34,556 nt of DNA. It comes from Opitutia bacterium (GTDB lineage: Bacteria > Verrucomicrobiota > Verrucomicrobiia > Opitutales > Opitutaceae). Shown piece after piece: positions 8,772 through 16,576 of the stretch (within the stretch, counting starts at the first letter, position 1; every line of letters begins with the position of its first letter). The stretch is from assembly GCA_947453695.1 (NCBI GenBank), contig CANGHW010000048.1, forward strand, positions 1 through 34,556. Reading direction: 5' to 3'. Below the pieces are notes generated by a model that had not been told where the DNA came from, ran no database searches, and worked only from the letters and a program-made list of their open reading frames with translations. The translations under genes were made by a program, and so were the position numbers.

Positions 8772-10133
8772 ATGGCCGCTCCTGCTCAACGCCGCATCAT
8801 CTTCCAGCACATCGACGAGGCCGGTTACTCGAACGACATCGGCTGCTACGTCCGCCACGGCGGCTACGAAGTCCTCAAGAAGGCAGTCACCCGCAAGCCC
8901 GAGGAACTCATCGACGAAGTGAAGAAGTCCGGCCTCCGCGGTCGCGGTGGCGCCGGTTTCCCCTGCGGCGTGAAATGGGGCCTCGTCGACCGCAAGAGCG
9001 GCAAACCCATTTACCTGATCGTCAATGCGGACGAGTCCGAGCCCGGCACCTTCAAGGACCGCTACATCATGCATCAGGACCCGCATCAGTTGATCGAGGG
9101 CACGATGATCTCGTGCTTCGCGAACAACGTGAAGCAGGCCTATATTTACATCCGCGGTGAGATGCCCCACGGCGCACGCATTTTGGAGAAGGCGATCGCC
9201 GAGGCTCGCGCCGCCGGTTTCGTCGGGAAGAACATTCTCGGCACAACTTACTCCTGCGACATCTTCGTCCACCGCGGTGCCGGCGCCTACATCTGCGGCG
9301 AGGAGACCGGCCTGATCGAGTCGCTCGAAGGCAAACGCGCTAACCCGCGCATTAAGCCCCCCTATTTTCCCGCGGTCCTCGGCCTCTACCAGTGCCCGAC
9401 GATCGTGAACAACGTCGAGACGCTCTGCCACGTGAAGTATATCGCGGAGCACGGCGGCGAGGCTTACGCCAAGATCGGCACGCCCAACAACACCGGCACG
9501 CGTATCTTCTGCGTCAGCGGTCACGTGCAGCGCCCCGGATACTACGAGTTCGAGGCCGGCAAGATCACGATGGGCCAGCTCCTCAACGAGGTCTGCGGCG
9601 GTCCGCTCCCCGGTCGCAAATTCAAGGCCGTCATCCCCGGCGGCTCCTCCGCGAAAATTCTCCGCTTCGGCGAACGCTTCAAAGGCAAACGCAAGGTCGG
9701 TGCCGAGATGGTCGACTACGATTGGGGCGTTGAGGATGTGCCGATGGATTTCGATTCGCTCGGCATGATTGGCACGATGGGCGGCTCCGGCGGCGTCATC
9801 GTCATGGACGACACCGTCAACATGGTCGAAGCCCTCGCCAACATTAACGCGTTCTACTCCCACGAGAGCTGCGGCCAGTGCACACCCTGCCGCGAAGGCT
9901 CGCTGTGGATGAAGAAGATCACCACGCGCATGGTTCACGGCCAGGCCCGCAATGAAGACGCTGCGCTCCTCAAGAGCGTGGCCGACCAGATTCCCGGTCG
10001 CACCATCTGCGCGTTCGGCGAAGCCTGCTCGTGGCCGACCCAGAGCTTCATCGCGAAATTCGGCGATGAGTTTAAGTCGTATCCTGAGACCAAGAAAACC
10101 GCGAAGCCCGCCGGCGCGCACGAACTCGTCTAA
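8772..10133 (+). CDS. nuoF: NADH-quinone oxidoreductase subunit F (51 kDa, FMN and NADH site)
   Basis: 453 aa from the ATG at 8772; the frame is open upstream into nuoE, but this start matches family length. It oxidises NADH, passing electrons through FMN to cluster N3. Visible sites: FMN/NADH glycine-rich loop GLRGRGGAGFPCGVKWG (residues 54-70), VNADESEPGTFKDR (84-97), GAGAYICGEETGLIESLEG (169-187), and the [4Fe-4S] ligands C367, C370 and C373 in HESCGQCTPCREG plus C413 in RTICAFGEA. Presence of NuoE, F and G means the complex has a full NADH input module, unlike the truncated NuoA-D/H-N forms that use ferredoxin or F420. Confidence 0.97.
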   Translation: MAAPAQRRIIFQHIDEAGYSNDIGCYVRHGGYEVLKKAVTRKPEELIDEVKKSGLRGRGGAGFPCGVKWGLVDRKSGKPIYLIVNADESEPGTFKDRYIMHQDPHQLIEGTMISCFANNVKQAYIYIRGEMPHGARILEKAIAEARAAGFVGKNILGTTYSCDIFVHRGAGAYICGEETGLIESLEGKRANPRIKPPYFPAVLGLYQCPTIVNNVETLCHVKYIAEHGGEAYAKIGTPNNTGTRIFCVSGHVQRPGYYEFEAGKITMGQLLNEVCGGPLPGRKFKAVIPGGSSAKILRFGERFKGKRKVGAEMVDYDWGVEDVPMDFDSLGMIGTMGGSGGVIVMDDTVNMVEALANINAFYSHESCGQCTPCREGSLWMKKITTRMVHGQARNEDAALLKSVADQIPGRTICAFGEACSWPTQSFIAKFGDEFKSYPETKKTAKPAGAHELV

Positions 10134-10148
10134 CCTTTTCCTGCTCCG

Positions 10149-11837
10149 ATGATCGCTCCGCCCAAACCCGACCTCGTCACCGTCAACATCGACGGCAAGG
10201 AGATCGCCGTGCCCAAGGGCACCAACGTCATCGAGGCCGCCCGCCTCGTGAACGTCGACGTGCCGCACTATTGCTACCACCCGAAGCTCTCGATCGTGGG
10301 CAATTGCCGCATGTGTCTCATCGAGATGGGCATGCCCGCCGTCGATCCCGCCACCAAGGCGCCGATCATGGACCCGGCCACCGGCAAGCAGAAGATCAAC
10401 TGGATCCCGCGCCCCCAGATCGGCTGCGGCACGAACGTTTCGCCCGGCCTGCACGTTAAGACGACTTCCCCGATGGTGAAGGACGCCCGCGAAGGCGTCA
10501 TGGAGTTCCTCCTGATCAATCACCCGCTCGATTGCCCGATCTGCGATCAAGCCGGCGAGTGCAAGCTCCAGGAGCAGTCCACCGGCTACGGCCGCGGTTA
10601 CTCGCGTTTTGTCGAGCAGAAGAACGTGAAGCCGAAGCGCACCCAGCTCGGGCCGCGCGTCACCCTCGACGACGAACGCTGCATCCTCTGCTCCCGCTGC
10701 ATCCGCTTCTCCAAGGAAATCGCCAAGGACGACGTCCTTGGTTTCGTCGACCGCGGCAGCTACTCGACGCTCACCTGCTTCCCTGGCAAGCAGCTCGCGA
10801 ACAACTACTCGCTTAACACCGTCGACATCTGCCCCGTCGGCGCGCTCACCAGCACTGATTTCCGTTTCAAGATGCGCGTCTGGTTTCTCAAGCAGACCAA
10901 CAGCATCGACACCGAGACCTCCGTCGGAGCCAACACCGTCGTTTGGTCCCGTGAAGGCCAGATCTACCGCATCACACCGCGTCGCAACGACGACGTGAAT
11001 GACACGTGGATGCCCGATTCCGGCCGAGAGCTCTTCAAGGCCCTCAAGGCCCCCGACCGCCTCACTTCGGCCGAGACGGTTGATGCCCTCGTCGCCCGCG
11101 CGGCCGAGGTGTTTAAACAAGGGCCTGTCGCCGTCGTCGGTTCCGGCCGCAGCAGCGTGGAGGAACAGTTCCTCACCAAGAAACTCGCCGCCGCGCTCAA
11201 GGCCACGACTGCGCTCGTGAGCCGGGTAGGGCAGGGGGACAAGCTCCTCGTCTCCGCTGACAAGAATCCCAATGTTCGCGGCGCCCTCGTCACCGGTCTC
11301 ATCGCCGCGTTGCCGTCGCAGAAACTCACCGACCTCGCCGCGTCGATCGACGCCGGCAAAGTCAAAGTCGTCGTCTCGGTGGGCGAAGACCTCGCCGCCG
11401 CCGGCCTCACCGCGGCCCAGCTCGCGAAAGTCGCCATCGTCTACCTCGGCACCCACGCCAACGCCACGAGCGCCGCCGCGAAGGTCGTCCTCCCGACGCT
11501 TTCCGTGTTTGAGAAGAACGGCACGTTCGTGAATCAGCAGTTCCGACTCCAGAAGTTTGCCCAGGCTGTCCCCGGTCCGCAGGGCGCGACGAACGACCTG
11601 ATCGTCCTCGCCAAGCTCGCTGCCGCCGCCGGTGCCACGGTCGCCTCCGACCTCGGCTCCGTTTGGAAGCTCCTGGCCGCCGAGATTCCGAATCTCGCCC
11701 CGATCACCTACGCCAACCTTCCCGAAACCGGCCTCCTCCTCGACGCCACGCCGTTCGCGGCGCTGCCGTTCGTCGAAGGCGAGACGCTCCACTTCAAACC
11801 CGCCGTCGCTGGCGCCGCTGTGGCCGCGAAAGCCTGA
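10149..11837 (+). CDS. nuoG: NADH-quinone oxidoreductase subunit G (75 kDa), short form
   Basis: 562 aa. The N-terminal ferredoxin part is complete: [2Fe-2S] ligands C42, C53, C56 and C93; the His-Cys cluster site H125, C129, C132 and C138 (INHPLDCPICDQAGECKL); and a [4Fe-4S] site C178, C181, C184 and C228 (RCILCSRC; VDICPVGAL). The C-terminal molybdopterin-oxidoreductase-like part is reduced to about 300 residues. It still ends with the typical VLPTLSVFEKNGTFVNQQ and a short tail; family members commonly run from about 690 to 900 residues. I see no extra cysteine set for cluster N7. It is the last peripheral-arm gene before a small membrane protein and nuoH. Confidence 0.95.
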   Translation: MIAPPKPDLVTVNIDGKEIAVPKGTNVIEAARLVNVDVPHYCYHPKLSIVGNCRMCLIEMGMPAVDPATKAPIMDPATGKQKINWIPRPQIGCGTNVSPGLHVKTTSPMVKDAREGVMEFLLINHPLDCPICDQAGECKLQEQSTGYGRGYSRFVEQKNVKPKRTQLGPRVTLDDERCILCSRCIRFSKEIAKDDVLGFVDRGSYSTLTCFPGKQLANNYSLNTVDICPVGALTSTDFRFKMRVWFLKQTNSIDTETSVGANTVVWSREGQIYRITPRRNDDVNDTWMPDSGRELFKALKAPDRLTSAETVDALVARAAEVFKQGPVAVVGSGRSSVEEQFLTKKLAAALKATTALVSRVGQGDKLLVSADKNPNVRGALVTGLIAALPSQKLTDLAASIDAGKVKVVVSVGEDLAAAGLTAAQLAKVAIVYLGTHANATSAAAKVVLPTLSVFEKNGTFVNQQFRLQKFAQAVPGPQGATNDLIVLAKLAAAAGATVASDLGSVWKLLAAEIPNLAPITYANLPETGLLLDATPFAALPFVEGETLHFKPAVAGAAVAAKA

Positions 11838-11842
11838 TTACC

Positions 11843-12073
11843 ATGAGCCGCGCCACTCCTATCCTCGCTCTTGGCCTCATGTTCTTCTTCTGCGGCCTCG
11901 CGCTTTTCGGCTTCGCCCAGCGCATGAAGGACAAGACCGAAGCCACGACCCCGAAGCGCAAATCCGACGAGCGCACGCTCGCCATCGAGAAGCAAAATTA
12001 CGCCAAAATGCGCATCGCCGGTGGCGTGCTCGCGGGTTTCGGCGGAGCGCTCGTAGCCGTTTCTTCCCTCTAA
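11843..12073 (+). CDS. Small two-helix membrane protein of unknown function within the nuo operon
   Basis: 76 aa from the ATG at 11843, 5 bp after the nuoG stop and 9 bp before nuoH, so clearly part of the operon. Residues 5-25 (TPILALGLMFFFCGLALFGFA) and about 56-75 (MRIAGGVLAGFGGALVAVSS, starting at M55) are hydrophobic helices. The 30-residue loop between them is rich in Lys and Arg (RMKDKTEATTPKRKSDER), so by the positive-inside rule both termini should face the periplasm. I do not recognise a family. The length and layout do not fit NuoA, which has three helices and a conserved acidic loop. An accessory subunit or assembly factor of complex I is a reasonable inference from position only. 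Frame and codon use agree with the neighbouring genes. Confidence 0.75.
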   Translation: MSRATPILALGLMFFFCGLALFGFAQRMKDKTEATTPKRKSDERTLAIEKQNYAKMRIAGGVLAGFGGALVAVSSL

Positions 12074-12082
12074 GATTCCGAC

Positions 12083-13243
12083 ATGTTCGATTTCTTCTTC
12101 CAGCTTCATCCGGTGATCCAGGGCCTGATCAAAGGCCTCGCTGTCATTATGGTGATCTTCCCGATCGCCGGCGCCTGTTCGATGGCCGAGCGCAAAGTCG
12201 CCGCTTGGATTCAAGACCGTCCCGGCCCCAACCGCGCCATCGTGCCTTGGGTCGCGTGGATTCCCTTTGTCGGCAAGTTCCTGCAGCGCCTCGGCATTTT
12301 CCACGTGATGGCCGACGGCGGTAAGATGCTCTTCAAGGAAGATTCGCTGCCGGGACACGTGAACAAGTTCTACTTCATCCTCGCGCCCATCGTCGCGATG
12401 ATCCCGGCCCTCACCACCGTCACCGCCGTTCCGTTCGGCGCCTATCTTGACGCCGCCGGCAAGGTCATTCCGCTCGGCCTCGCTCCACTCGATATCGGTA
12501 TGCTCGCCGTGTTCGCTGTCTCCTCCCTCGGCGTCTACTCCGCCATCCTCGCCGGTTGGGCGTCGAATTCGAAGTATCCCTTCCTCGGCAGCGTGCGCGC
12601 CTCCGCTCAGCTCATTTCCTACGAACTCTCGATGACGCTCGCCGTGGTCCCGGTGTTCCTCTGGGTCAATGCCCCCGGCCTCCCTGGCACGATGGGCTTC
12701 GCCCGTGTCGTGGAGTTCCAGAGCCAGCCCGGCTTCCTCGGCGGCATGTGGTTCGGCTTCCTGATGCCGGTCTCGGCCTTCATCTTCCTCGTCGCACTCT
12801 TCGCTGAGACCAACCGCCAACCCTTCGACACCGTTGAGTCGGAAGCCGACCTCGTCGGCAGCTTCCACACCGAATACGGTGCGTTTAAATGGGGCCTCTT
12901 CTTCGTCGCTGAATACTCCCACATGCTCGTCGGCTCCGGCGTGTTCATGCTCCTCTTCGGCGGCGGCTGGAATCCGCTCCCCTGGGTCTCTCTCGCGACG
13001 GCCGTTGAGTGGCTCGGTCACGTGATCCCCTTCGCCCACGCCCCGCTCTTCGTCGGCGTGCTCTCGATCGCCATCTTCCTGGGCAAGGTCCTCGCGATGA
13101 TCTTCCTCTTCATGTGGGTGCGCTGGACGCTCCCGCGTTTCCGTTACGACCAGGTTATGAAGATCGGCTGGCAGAAAATGCTGCCGCTCTCCATCGCCAA
13201 CCTCCTCTTCTACGCGATCGCGATCGCCTTCCTTCAAAAGTAA
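12083..13243 (+). CDS. nuoH: NADH-quinone oxidoreductase subunit H
   Basis: 386 aa, longer than the roughly 320-340 of many homologues, with extra hydrophobic sequence around residues 90-130. NuoH anchors the peripheral arm in the membrane and lines the quinone channel. Family blocks are CSMAERKVAAWIQDRPGPNR near residue 33-52, QLISYELSMTLAVVPVFL, FAETNRQPFDTVESEADLV and FHTEYGAFKWGLFFVAEY, all with the conserved acidic residues. About eight or nine membrane helices are evident. The start is the ATG at 12083, without a Shine-Dalgarno sequence. Confidence 0.96.
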   Translation: MFDFFFQLHPVIQGLIKGLAVIMVIFPIAGACSMAERKVAAWIQDRPGPNRAIVPWVAWIPFVGKFLQRLGIFHVMADGGKMLFKEDSLPGHVNKFYFILAPIVAMIPALTTVTAVPFGAYLDAAGKVIPLGLAPLDIGMLAVFAVSSLGVYSAILAGWASNSKYPFLGSVRASAQLISYELSMTLAVVPVFLWVNAPGLPGTMGFARVVEFQSQPGFLGGMWFGFLMPVSAFIFLVALFAETNRQPFDTVESEADLVGSFHTEYGAFKWGLFFVAEYSHMLVGSGVFMLLFGGGWNPLPWVSLATAVEWLGHVIPFAHAPLFVGVLSIAIFLGKVLAMIFLFMWVRWTLPRFRYDQVMKIGWQKMLPLSIANLLFYAIAIAFLQK

Positions 13244-13261
13244 CTTTTCCCGCACCGCGCC

Positions 13262-13804
13262 ATGGCTGTCATCACCGTAGAACGTAAGCCGCTCACCCTC
13301 GCTGAGCGCACCTATCTCCCGCAGATCGTGGGCGGCCTGATGACGACGTTCCGTCACCTCGTCGCTAAGAAGACCACGCTCGAGTATCCCGAGCAGCGCC
13401 CCGCCATCCCGGCTGGCTACCGCGGAGTCCCGACCCTCGTCCGTGATCCCAACGGCCGCGAAAAGTGCGTCTCCTGCCAGCTCTGCGAATTCGTCTGCCC
13501 GCCCAAAGCTATTCGTATCACCCCCGGCGAAGTCCCGGCCGACCAGACTGACCGCGCGCACGTAGAGAAAGGGCCGCAGGCCTTCGACATCGACATGCTC
13601 CGCTGTATTTATTGCGGCCTGTGCCAGGAGGTTTGCCCCGAGGAGGCGATCTTCCTCCAGAACCAGTTTTCGATGTCCGGCTATACCCGGGCCGAGATGG
13701 TGAATCACAAAGACAAGCTCTACGAACTCGGTGGCACGCTCCCCGATCAGCACTACAAGTGGGACAAGAAGCTTGAGGCTGAAAAACACGGCAACGCCCA
13801 CTAA
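13262..13804 (+). CDS. nuoI: NADH-quinone oxidoreductase subunit I (two [4Fe-4S])
   Basis: 180 aa. It carries the two ferredoxin-type sites that hold clusters N6a and N6b: C69, C72, C75 and C79 (KCVSCQLCEFVCPPKAI) and C115, C118, C121 and C125 (RCIYCGLCQEVCPEEAI). The N-terminal amphipathic segment (residues 18-35, YLPQIVGGLMTTFRHLVA) matches the membrane-surface helix of the family. Between the two sites EVPADQTDRAHVEKGPQAFD is slightly longer than in many homologues. It links NuoG to NuoB in the electron path. Confidence 0.97.
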   Translation: MAVITVERKPLTLAERTYLPQIVGGLMTTFRHLVAKKTTLEYPEQRPAIPAGYRGVPTLVRDPNGREKCVSCQLCEFVCPPKAIRITPGEVPADQTDRAHVEKGPQAFDIDMLRCIYCGLCQEVCPEEAIFLQNQFSMSGYTRAEMVNHKDKLYELGGTLPDQHYKWDKKLEAEKHGNAH

Positions 13805-13843
13805 GCCGACCCGCGCTGACCACCTTCCGCACCGACTGCCCTC

Positions 13844-14359
13844 ATGGCTCCCTTCCTGTTCACCTTCTTCTCCCTGTTCACAATCGCCACCGCGGTGGGC
13901 GTCGTCGTGAATAAGAACGCCGTCAACGCCGCGATGTGCCTCCTGCTCTCGCTCGTCGGCGTCGCCGGGCTCTTCGTGCAGCTCGATGCCTACCTCTTGG
14001 CGTTCATTCTCCTGCTCGTTTACGCGGGCGCCGTCGTCGCGCTGTTCCTCTTCATCATCATGCTGCTCGATACCCACGACAGCAAAGCCCAGGGCCTGAA
14101 CAAACTCTCCGGCGTCGCCCCGCTCGCCGCCCTCGGACTCCTCCTCGCTGGTGTCAGCACCTTCGTCGCCAAGGGTAAGCTTGCCACCTCCGATCTGCTG
14201 ACGGTCCCCGCCGCGGGCGCGAACCTCAAGCTCTACGCCTACCAGCTCTTCACCACTTACCTGCTGCCCGTGCAGGTCATCGGCTTCCTCCTGCTCATCG
14301 CCATGCTCGGCGTGATCGTGCTCAGCAAGAAACACGAGGGTCTCGACGACACCAAATGA
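13844..14359 (+). CDS. nuoJ: NADH-quinone oxidoreductase subunit J
   Basis: 171 aa with five membrane helices. The conserved third helix [20 protein letters not shown] contains the tyrosine and glycine of the pi-bulge region that moves during turnover in complex I structures. The gene ends with an ATGA overlap with nuoK (14356-14359), so translation of the two is probably coupled. It belongs to the membrane arm near the quinone module. Confidence 0.95.
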   Translation: MAPFLFTFFSLFTIATAVGVVVNKNAVNAAMCLLLSLVGVAGLFVQLDAYLLAFILLLVYAGAVVALFLFIIMLLDTHDSKAQGLNKLSGVAPLAALGLLLAGVSTFVAKGKLATSDLLTVPAAGANLKLYAYQLFTTYLLPVQVIGFLLLIAMLGVIVLSKKHEGLDDTK

Positions 14360-14664
14360 ACCCCGCCACTCTCAACGACTACGTGCTGCTCAGCGCGCTG
14401 CTCTTCGCCATCGGCTTCTTCGGCGTGCTCCTCCGGCGCAACACCCTCGTCGTCTTCATGAGCCTCGAGCTCATGCTGATCGCCAGCACCCTCGCCCTCG
14501 TCGCCTTCTCCCGTCATAACGGAACCAACGACGGCAACGTCTTCGTCTTCTTCATCTTCACCGTTGCCGCCGCCGAAGTCGCGGTCGGTCTCGCCCTCAT
14601 CGTCGCGCTCTTCCGCAAGCGCCACACCATTCAGCTCAACGAGCTCAACTCGTTGAAAAACTGA
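14356..14664 (+). CDS. nuoK: NADH-quinone oxidoreductase subunit K
   Basis: 102 aa, the usual length, with three membrane helices. The two buried glutamates needed for the proton path are present: one in [11 protein letters not shown] and one in [20 protein letters not shown]. The start overlaps the nuoJ stop by 4 bp. A charged tail ([16 protein letters not shown]) ends the protein, 9 bp before nuoL. Confidence 0.96.
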   Translation: MNPATLNDYVLLSALLFAIGFFGVLLRRNTLVVFMSLELMLIASTLALVAFSRHNGTNDGNVFVFFIFTVAAAEVAVGLALIVALFRKRHTIQLNELNSLKN

Positions 14665-14673
14665 CGCGCCGAC

Positions 14674-16569
14674 ATGACGACCACCACCGTCACCTACTTC
14701 CCGACGATCCTCCTCGTGCCGCTCGCCGCGGCCGCCGTCATCGCGCTCTTCCTGCGCCGCAAGGGCACCGCCGCCGCGGCGGTCTCGGTGCTCGCCGCCG
14801 CCTTCGTCGCTTTCGACGCCGTGCGCATGGCGCTCCGGGGTGTCCGCTTCGAGAGCTCCACCGAGTGGCTTCGCCTCGGCGACCTCGCCATCTCCATCGG
14901 CTTCAAGTTCGACGACCTCGCCGCGCTCATGCTCGTGATCGTCGGCATCGTCGGCCTCTGCGTGCACGTCTTCTCGCTCGGCTACATGCACGACGATGAG
15001 TCCAAGGCCCGCTTCTTCGGCGGCCTTTCGATCTTCATGTTTTCAATGCTCGGCATCGTCTTCGCCGACAATCTTTTCATGATGTTCATCTTCTGGGAGC
15101 TCGTCGGCTTCAGCTCCTACGTCCTGATCAACCACTACCACGCCAAGCAGTCCGCCGCCGACGCCTCGAAAAAGGCCTTCATCGCCAACCGCGTCGGTGA
15201 CTTCGGCTTTCTCCTTGGTATCGTAATGTGCTTCTGGCTCAACGGCACCGTCAGCCTCACCGCCCTCGCTGCCAAGGGCGAAGCCCACACGCTCGTCTTC
15301 AGCACCCTCGTCCCGCTCCTCCTCTTCTGCGGCGCCGTCGGTAAGTCCGCCCAGCTCCCCCTCCACGTCTGGCTCCCCGACGCGATGGAGGGTCCGACGC
15401 CCGTCTCCGCCCTGATCCACGCCGCGACGATGGTTGCCGCCGGTATCTACATGCTCTGCCGCATCAACGTTCTCATGGTGCCCGACGCGCTCACCGTGAT
15501 CATGTGGACTGGCACTGCCACCGCGCTCTACGCCGCGCTCTGCGCCATCACCCAGAGCGACATCAAGAAGGTCCTCGCCTATTCCACGCTCTCCCAACTC
15601 GGCTACATGGTCGCTGCCTTCGGCCTCGGCTCGCTCACCGTGGAGCACATGCACGGCACGGAGAGCCACAAGATCGTGCTCGCTGCCGGCGTCGGTGCCG
15701 CGATGTTCCACCTCACCACCCACGCCTTCTTCAAGGCCCTCATGTTCCTCGGTTCCGGCTCCGTCATCCACGGCTGCCATCACGAGCAGGACATCTTCAA
15801 GATGGGCGGTCTGCGCACCCGGATGCCGCTGACGTTCTGGACCTTCACCATCGGCGTCGCCGCCATTATCGGCTTCCCTTACCTCGCCGGCTTCTTCTCC
15901 AAGGACGCGATCCTCTACCTCGCCTTTGCCAATAACAAAGCCGTCTTCGCCCTCCTCGCCCTGACCGCCGTTCTCACGTCGCTCTACATGGTGCGTCTTT
16001 GGAAACTCACCTTCCTCGGCACGCCCCGCAGCGAGGAAGCGGACCACGCTCACGAAGGCGGTCTCACCCTCACGTTGCCGCTCGTCCTCCTCGCGGTCCT
16101 CTCTCTTGTCGGTGGTTACACCGCTTTCTACCCCAGCGCGTTTGCCGACGTCGTCGCATTGATCCCTGAGGCCCACGGCTCCGCTCACACGATTATTTTT
16201 ATCACCAGTCTCGGCGTCATGCTCGTCGGTGCCAGCATTGGCTACACCTTCTGGCAATCGACGCCGACCGATACGCTCTCTGACAAGGCGCCCGGACTCT
16301 TTGCTGCGCTCTCGGCCCTGAAGAACTCGTTCGACCGTGCCTACGATTACTACGTCGCCAAGATCCAGCAGCGGTTCGCCCTGCTCGTGAATTTCTTCGA
16401 GCAGATCGTATTTGCCGGTCTGATCGTGCGTGGTCTCGCCGGGATCGTCGGCCTCTTCGGCCTCGGGGCCCGCGCCCTCCACGTCGGCAATCTCAACGTC
16501 TACGTCTACTGGTTCCTCTTCGGCCTCGTGGCCCTGTGGCTCTTTGCGACGGGCGTCGTCTCCCTCTGA
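14674..16569 (+). CDS. nuoL: NADH-quinone oxidoreductase subunit L (distal antiporter-like)
   Basis: 631 aa, typical for NuoL. This is the terminal proton-pumping subunit with the long lateral helix. Key positions are visible: the TM5 glutamate in FMMFIFWELVGFSSY, the TM7 lysine in CGAVGKSAQLPLHVWLPDAM, the loop MEGPTPVSALIHAATMVAAG and the lysine in TTHAFFKALMFLGSG. After residue about 520 a hydrophobic lateral-helix region and a final membrane anchor follow. The start is ATG at 14674 and it lies 7 bp upstream of nuoM. Confidence 0.97.
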   Translation: MTTTTVTYFPTILLVPLAAAAVIALFLRRKGTAAAAVSVLAAAFVAFDAVRMALRGVRFESSTEWLRLGDLAISIGFKFDDLAALMLVIVGIVGLCVHVFSLGYMHDDESKARFFGGLSIFMFSMLGIVFADNLFMMFIFWELVGFSSYVLINHYHAKQSAADASKKAFIANRVGDFGFLLGIVMCFWLNGTVSLTALAAKGEAHTLVFSTLVPLLLFCGAVGKSAQLPLHVWLPDAMEGPTPVSALIHAATMVAAGIYMLCRINVLMVPDALTVIMWTGTATALYAALCAITQSDIKKVLAYSTLSQLGYMVAAFGLGSLTVEHMHGTESHKIVLAAGVGAAMFHLTTHAFFKALMFLGSGSVIHGCHHEQDIFKMGGLRTRMPLTFWTFTIGVAAIIGFPYLAGFFSKDAILYLAFANNKAVFALLALTAVLTSLYMVRLWKLTFLGTPRSEEADHAHEGGLTLTLPLVLLAVLSLVGGYTAFYPSAFADVVALIPEAHGSAHTIIFITSLGVMLVGASIGYTFWQSTPTDTLSDKAPGLFAALSALKNSFDRAYDYYVAKIQQRFALLVNFFEQIVFAGLIVRGLAGIVGLFGLGARALHVGNLNVYVYWFLFGLVALWLFATGVVSL

Positions 16570-16576
16570 TCCTGCG

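Noticed and set aside
8763..11792. A 1009-codon open frame on the minus strand opposite nuoE-nuoG
   Set aside because: It lies entirely opposite nuoF and nuoG, whose motifs are clear. Its translation is rich in Glu, Asp, Arg and Val without any family motif, as expected from high-GC antisense frames.
11708..14335. An 875-codon minus-strand frame opposite nuoH-nuoJ
   Set aside because: Low-complexity Glu/His/Asp-rich translation, antisense to well-identified complex I genes; a GC-bias artefact.
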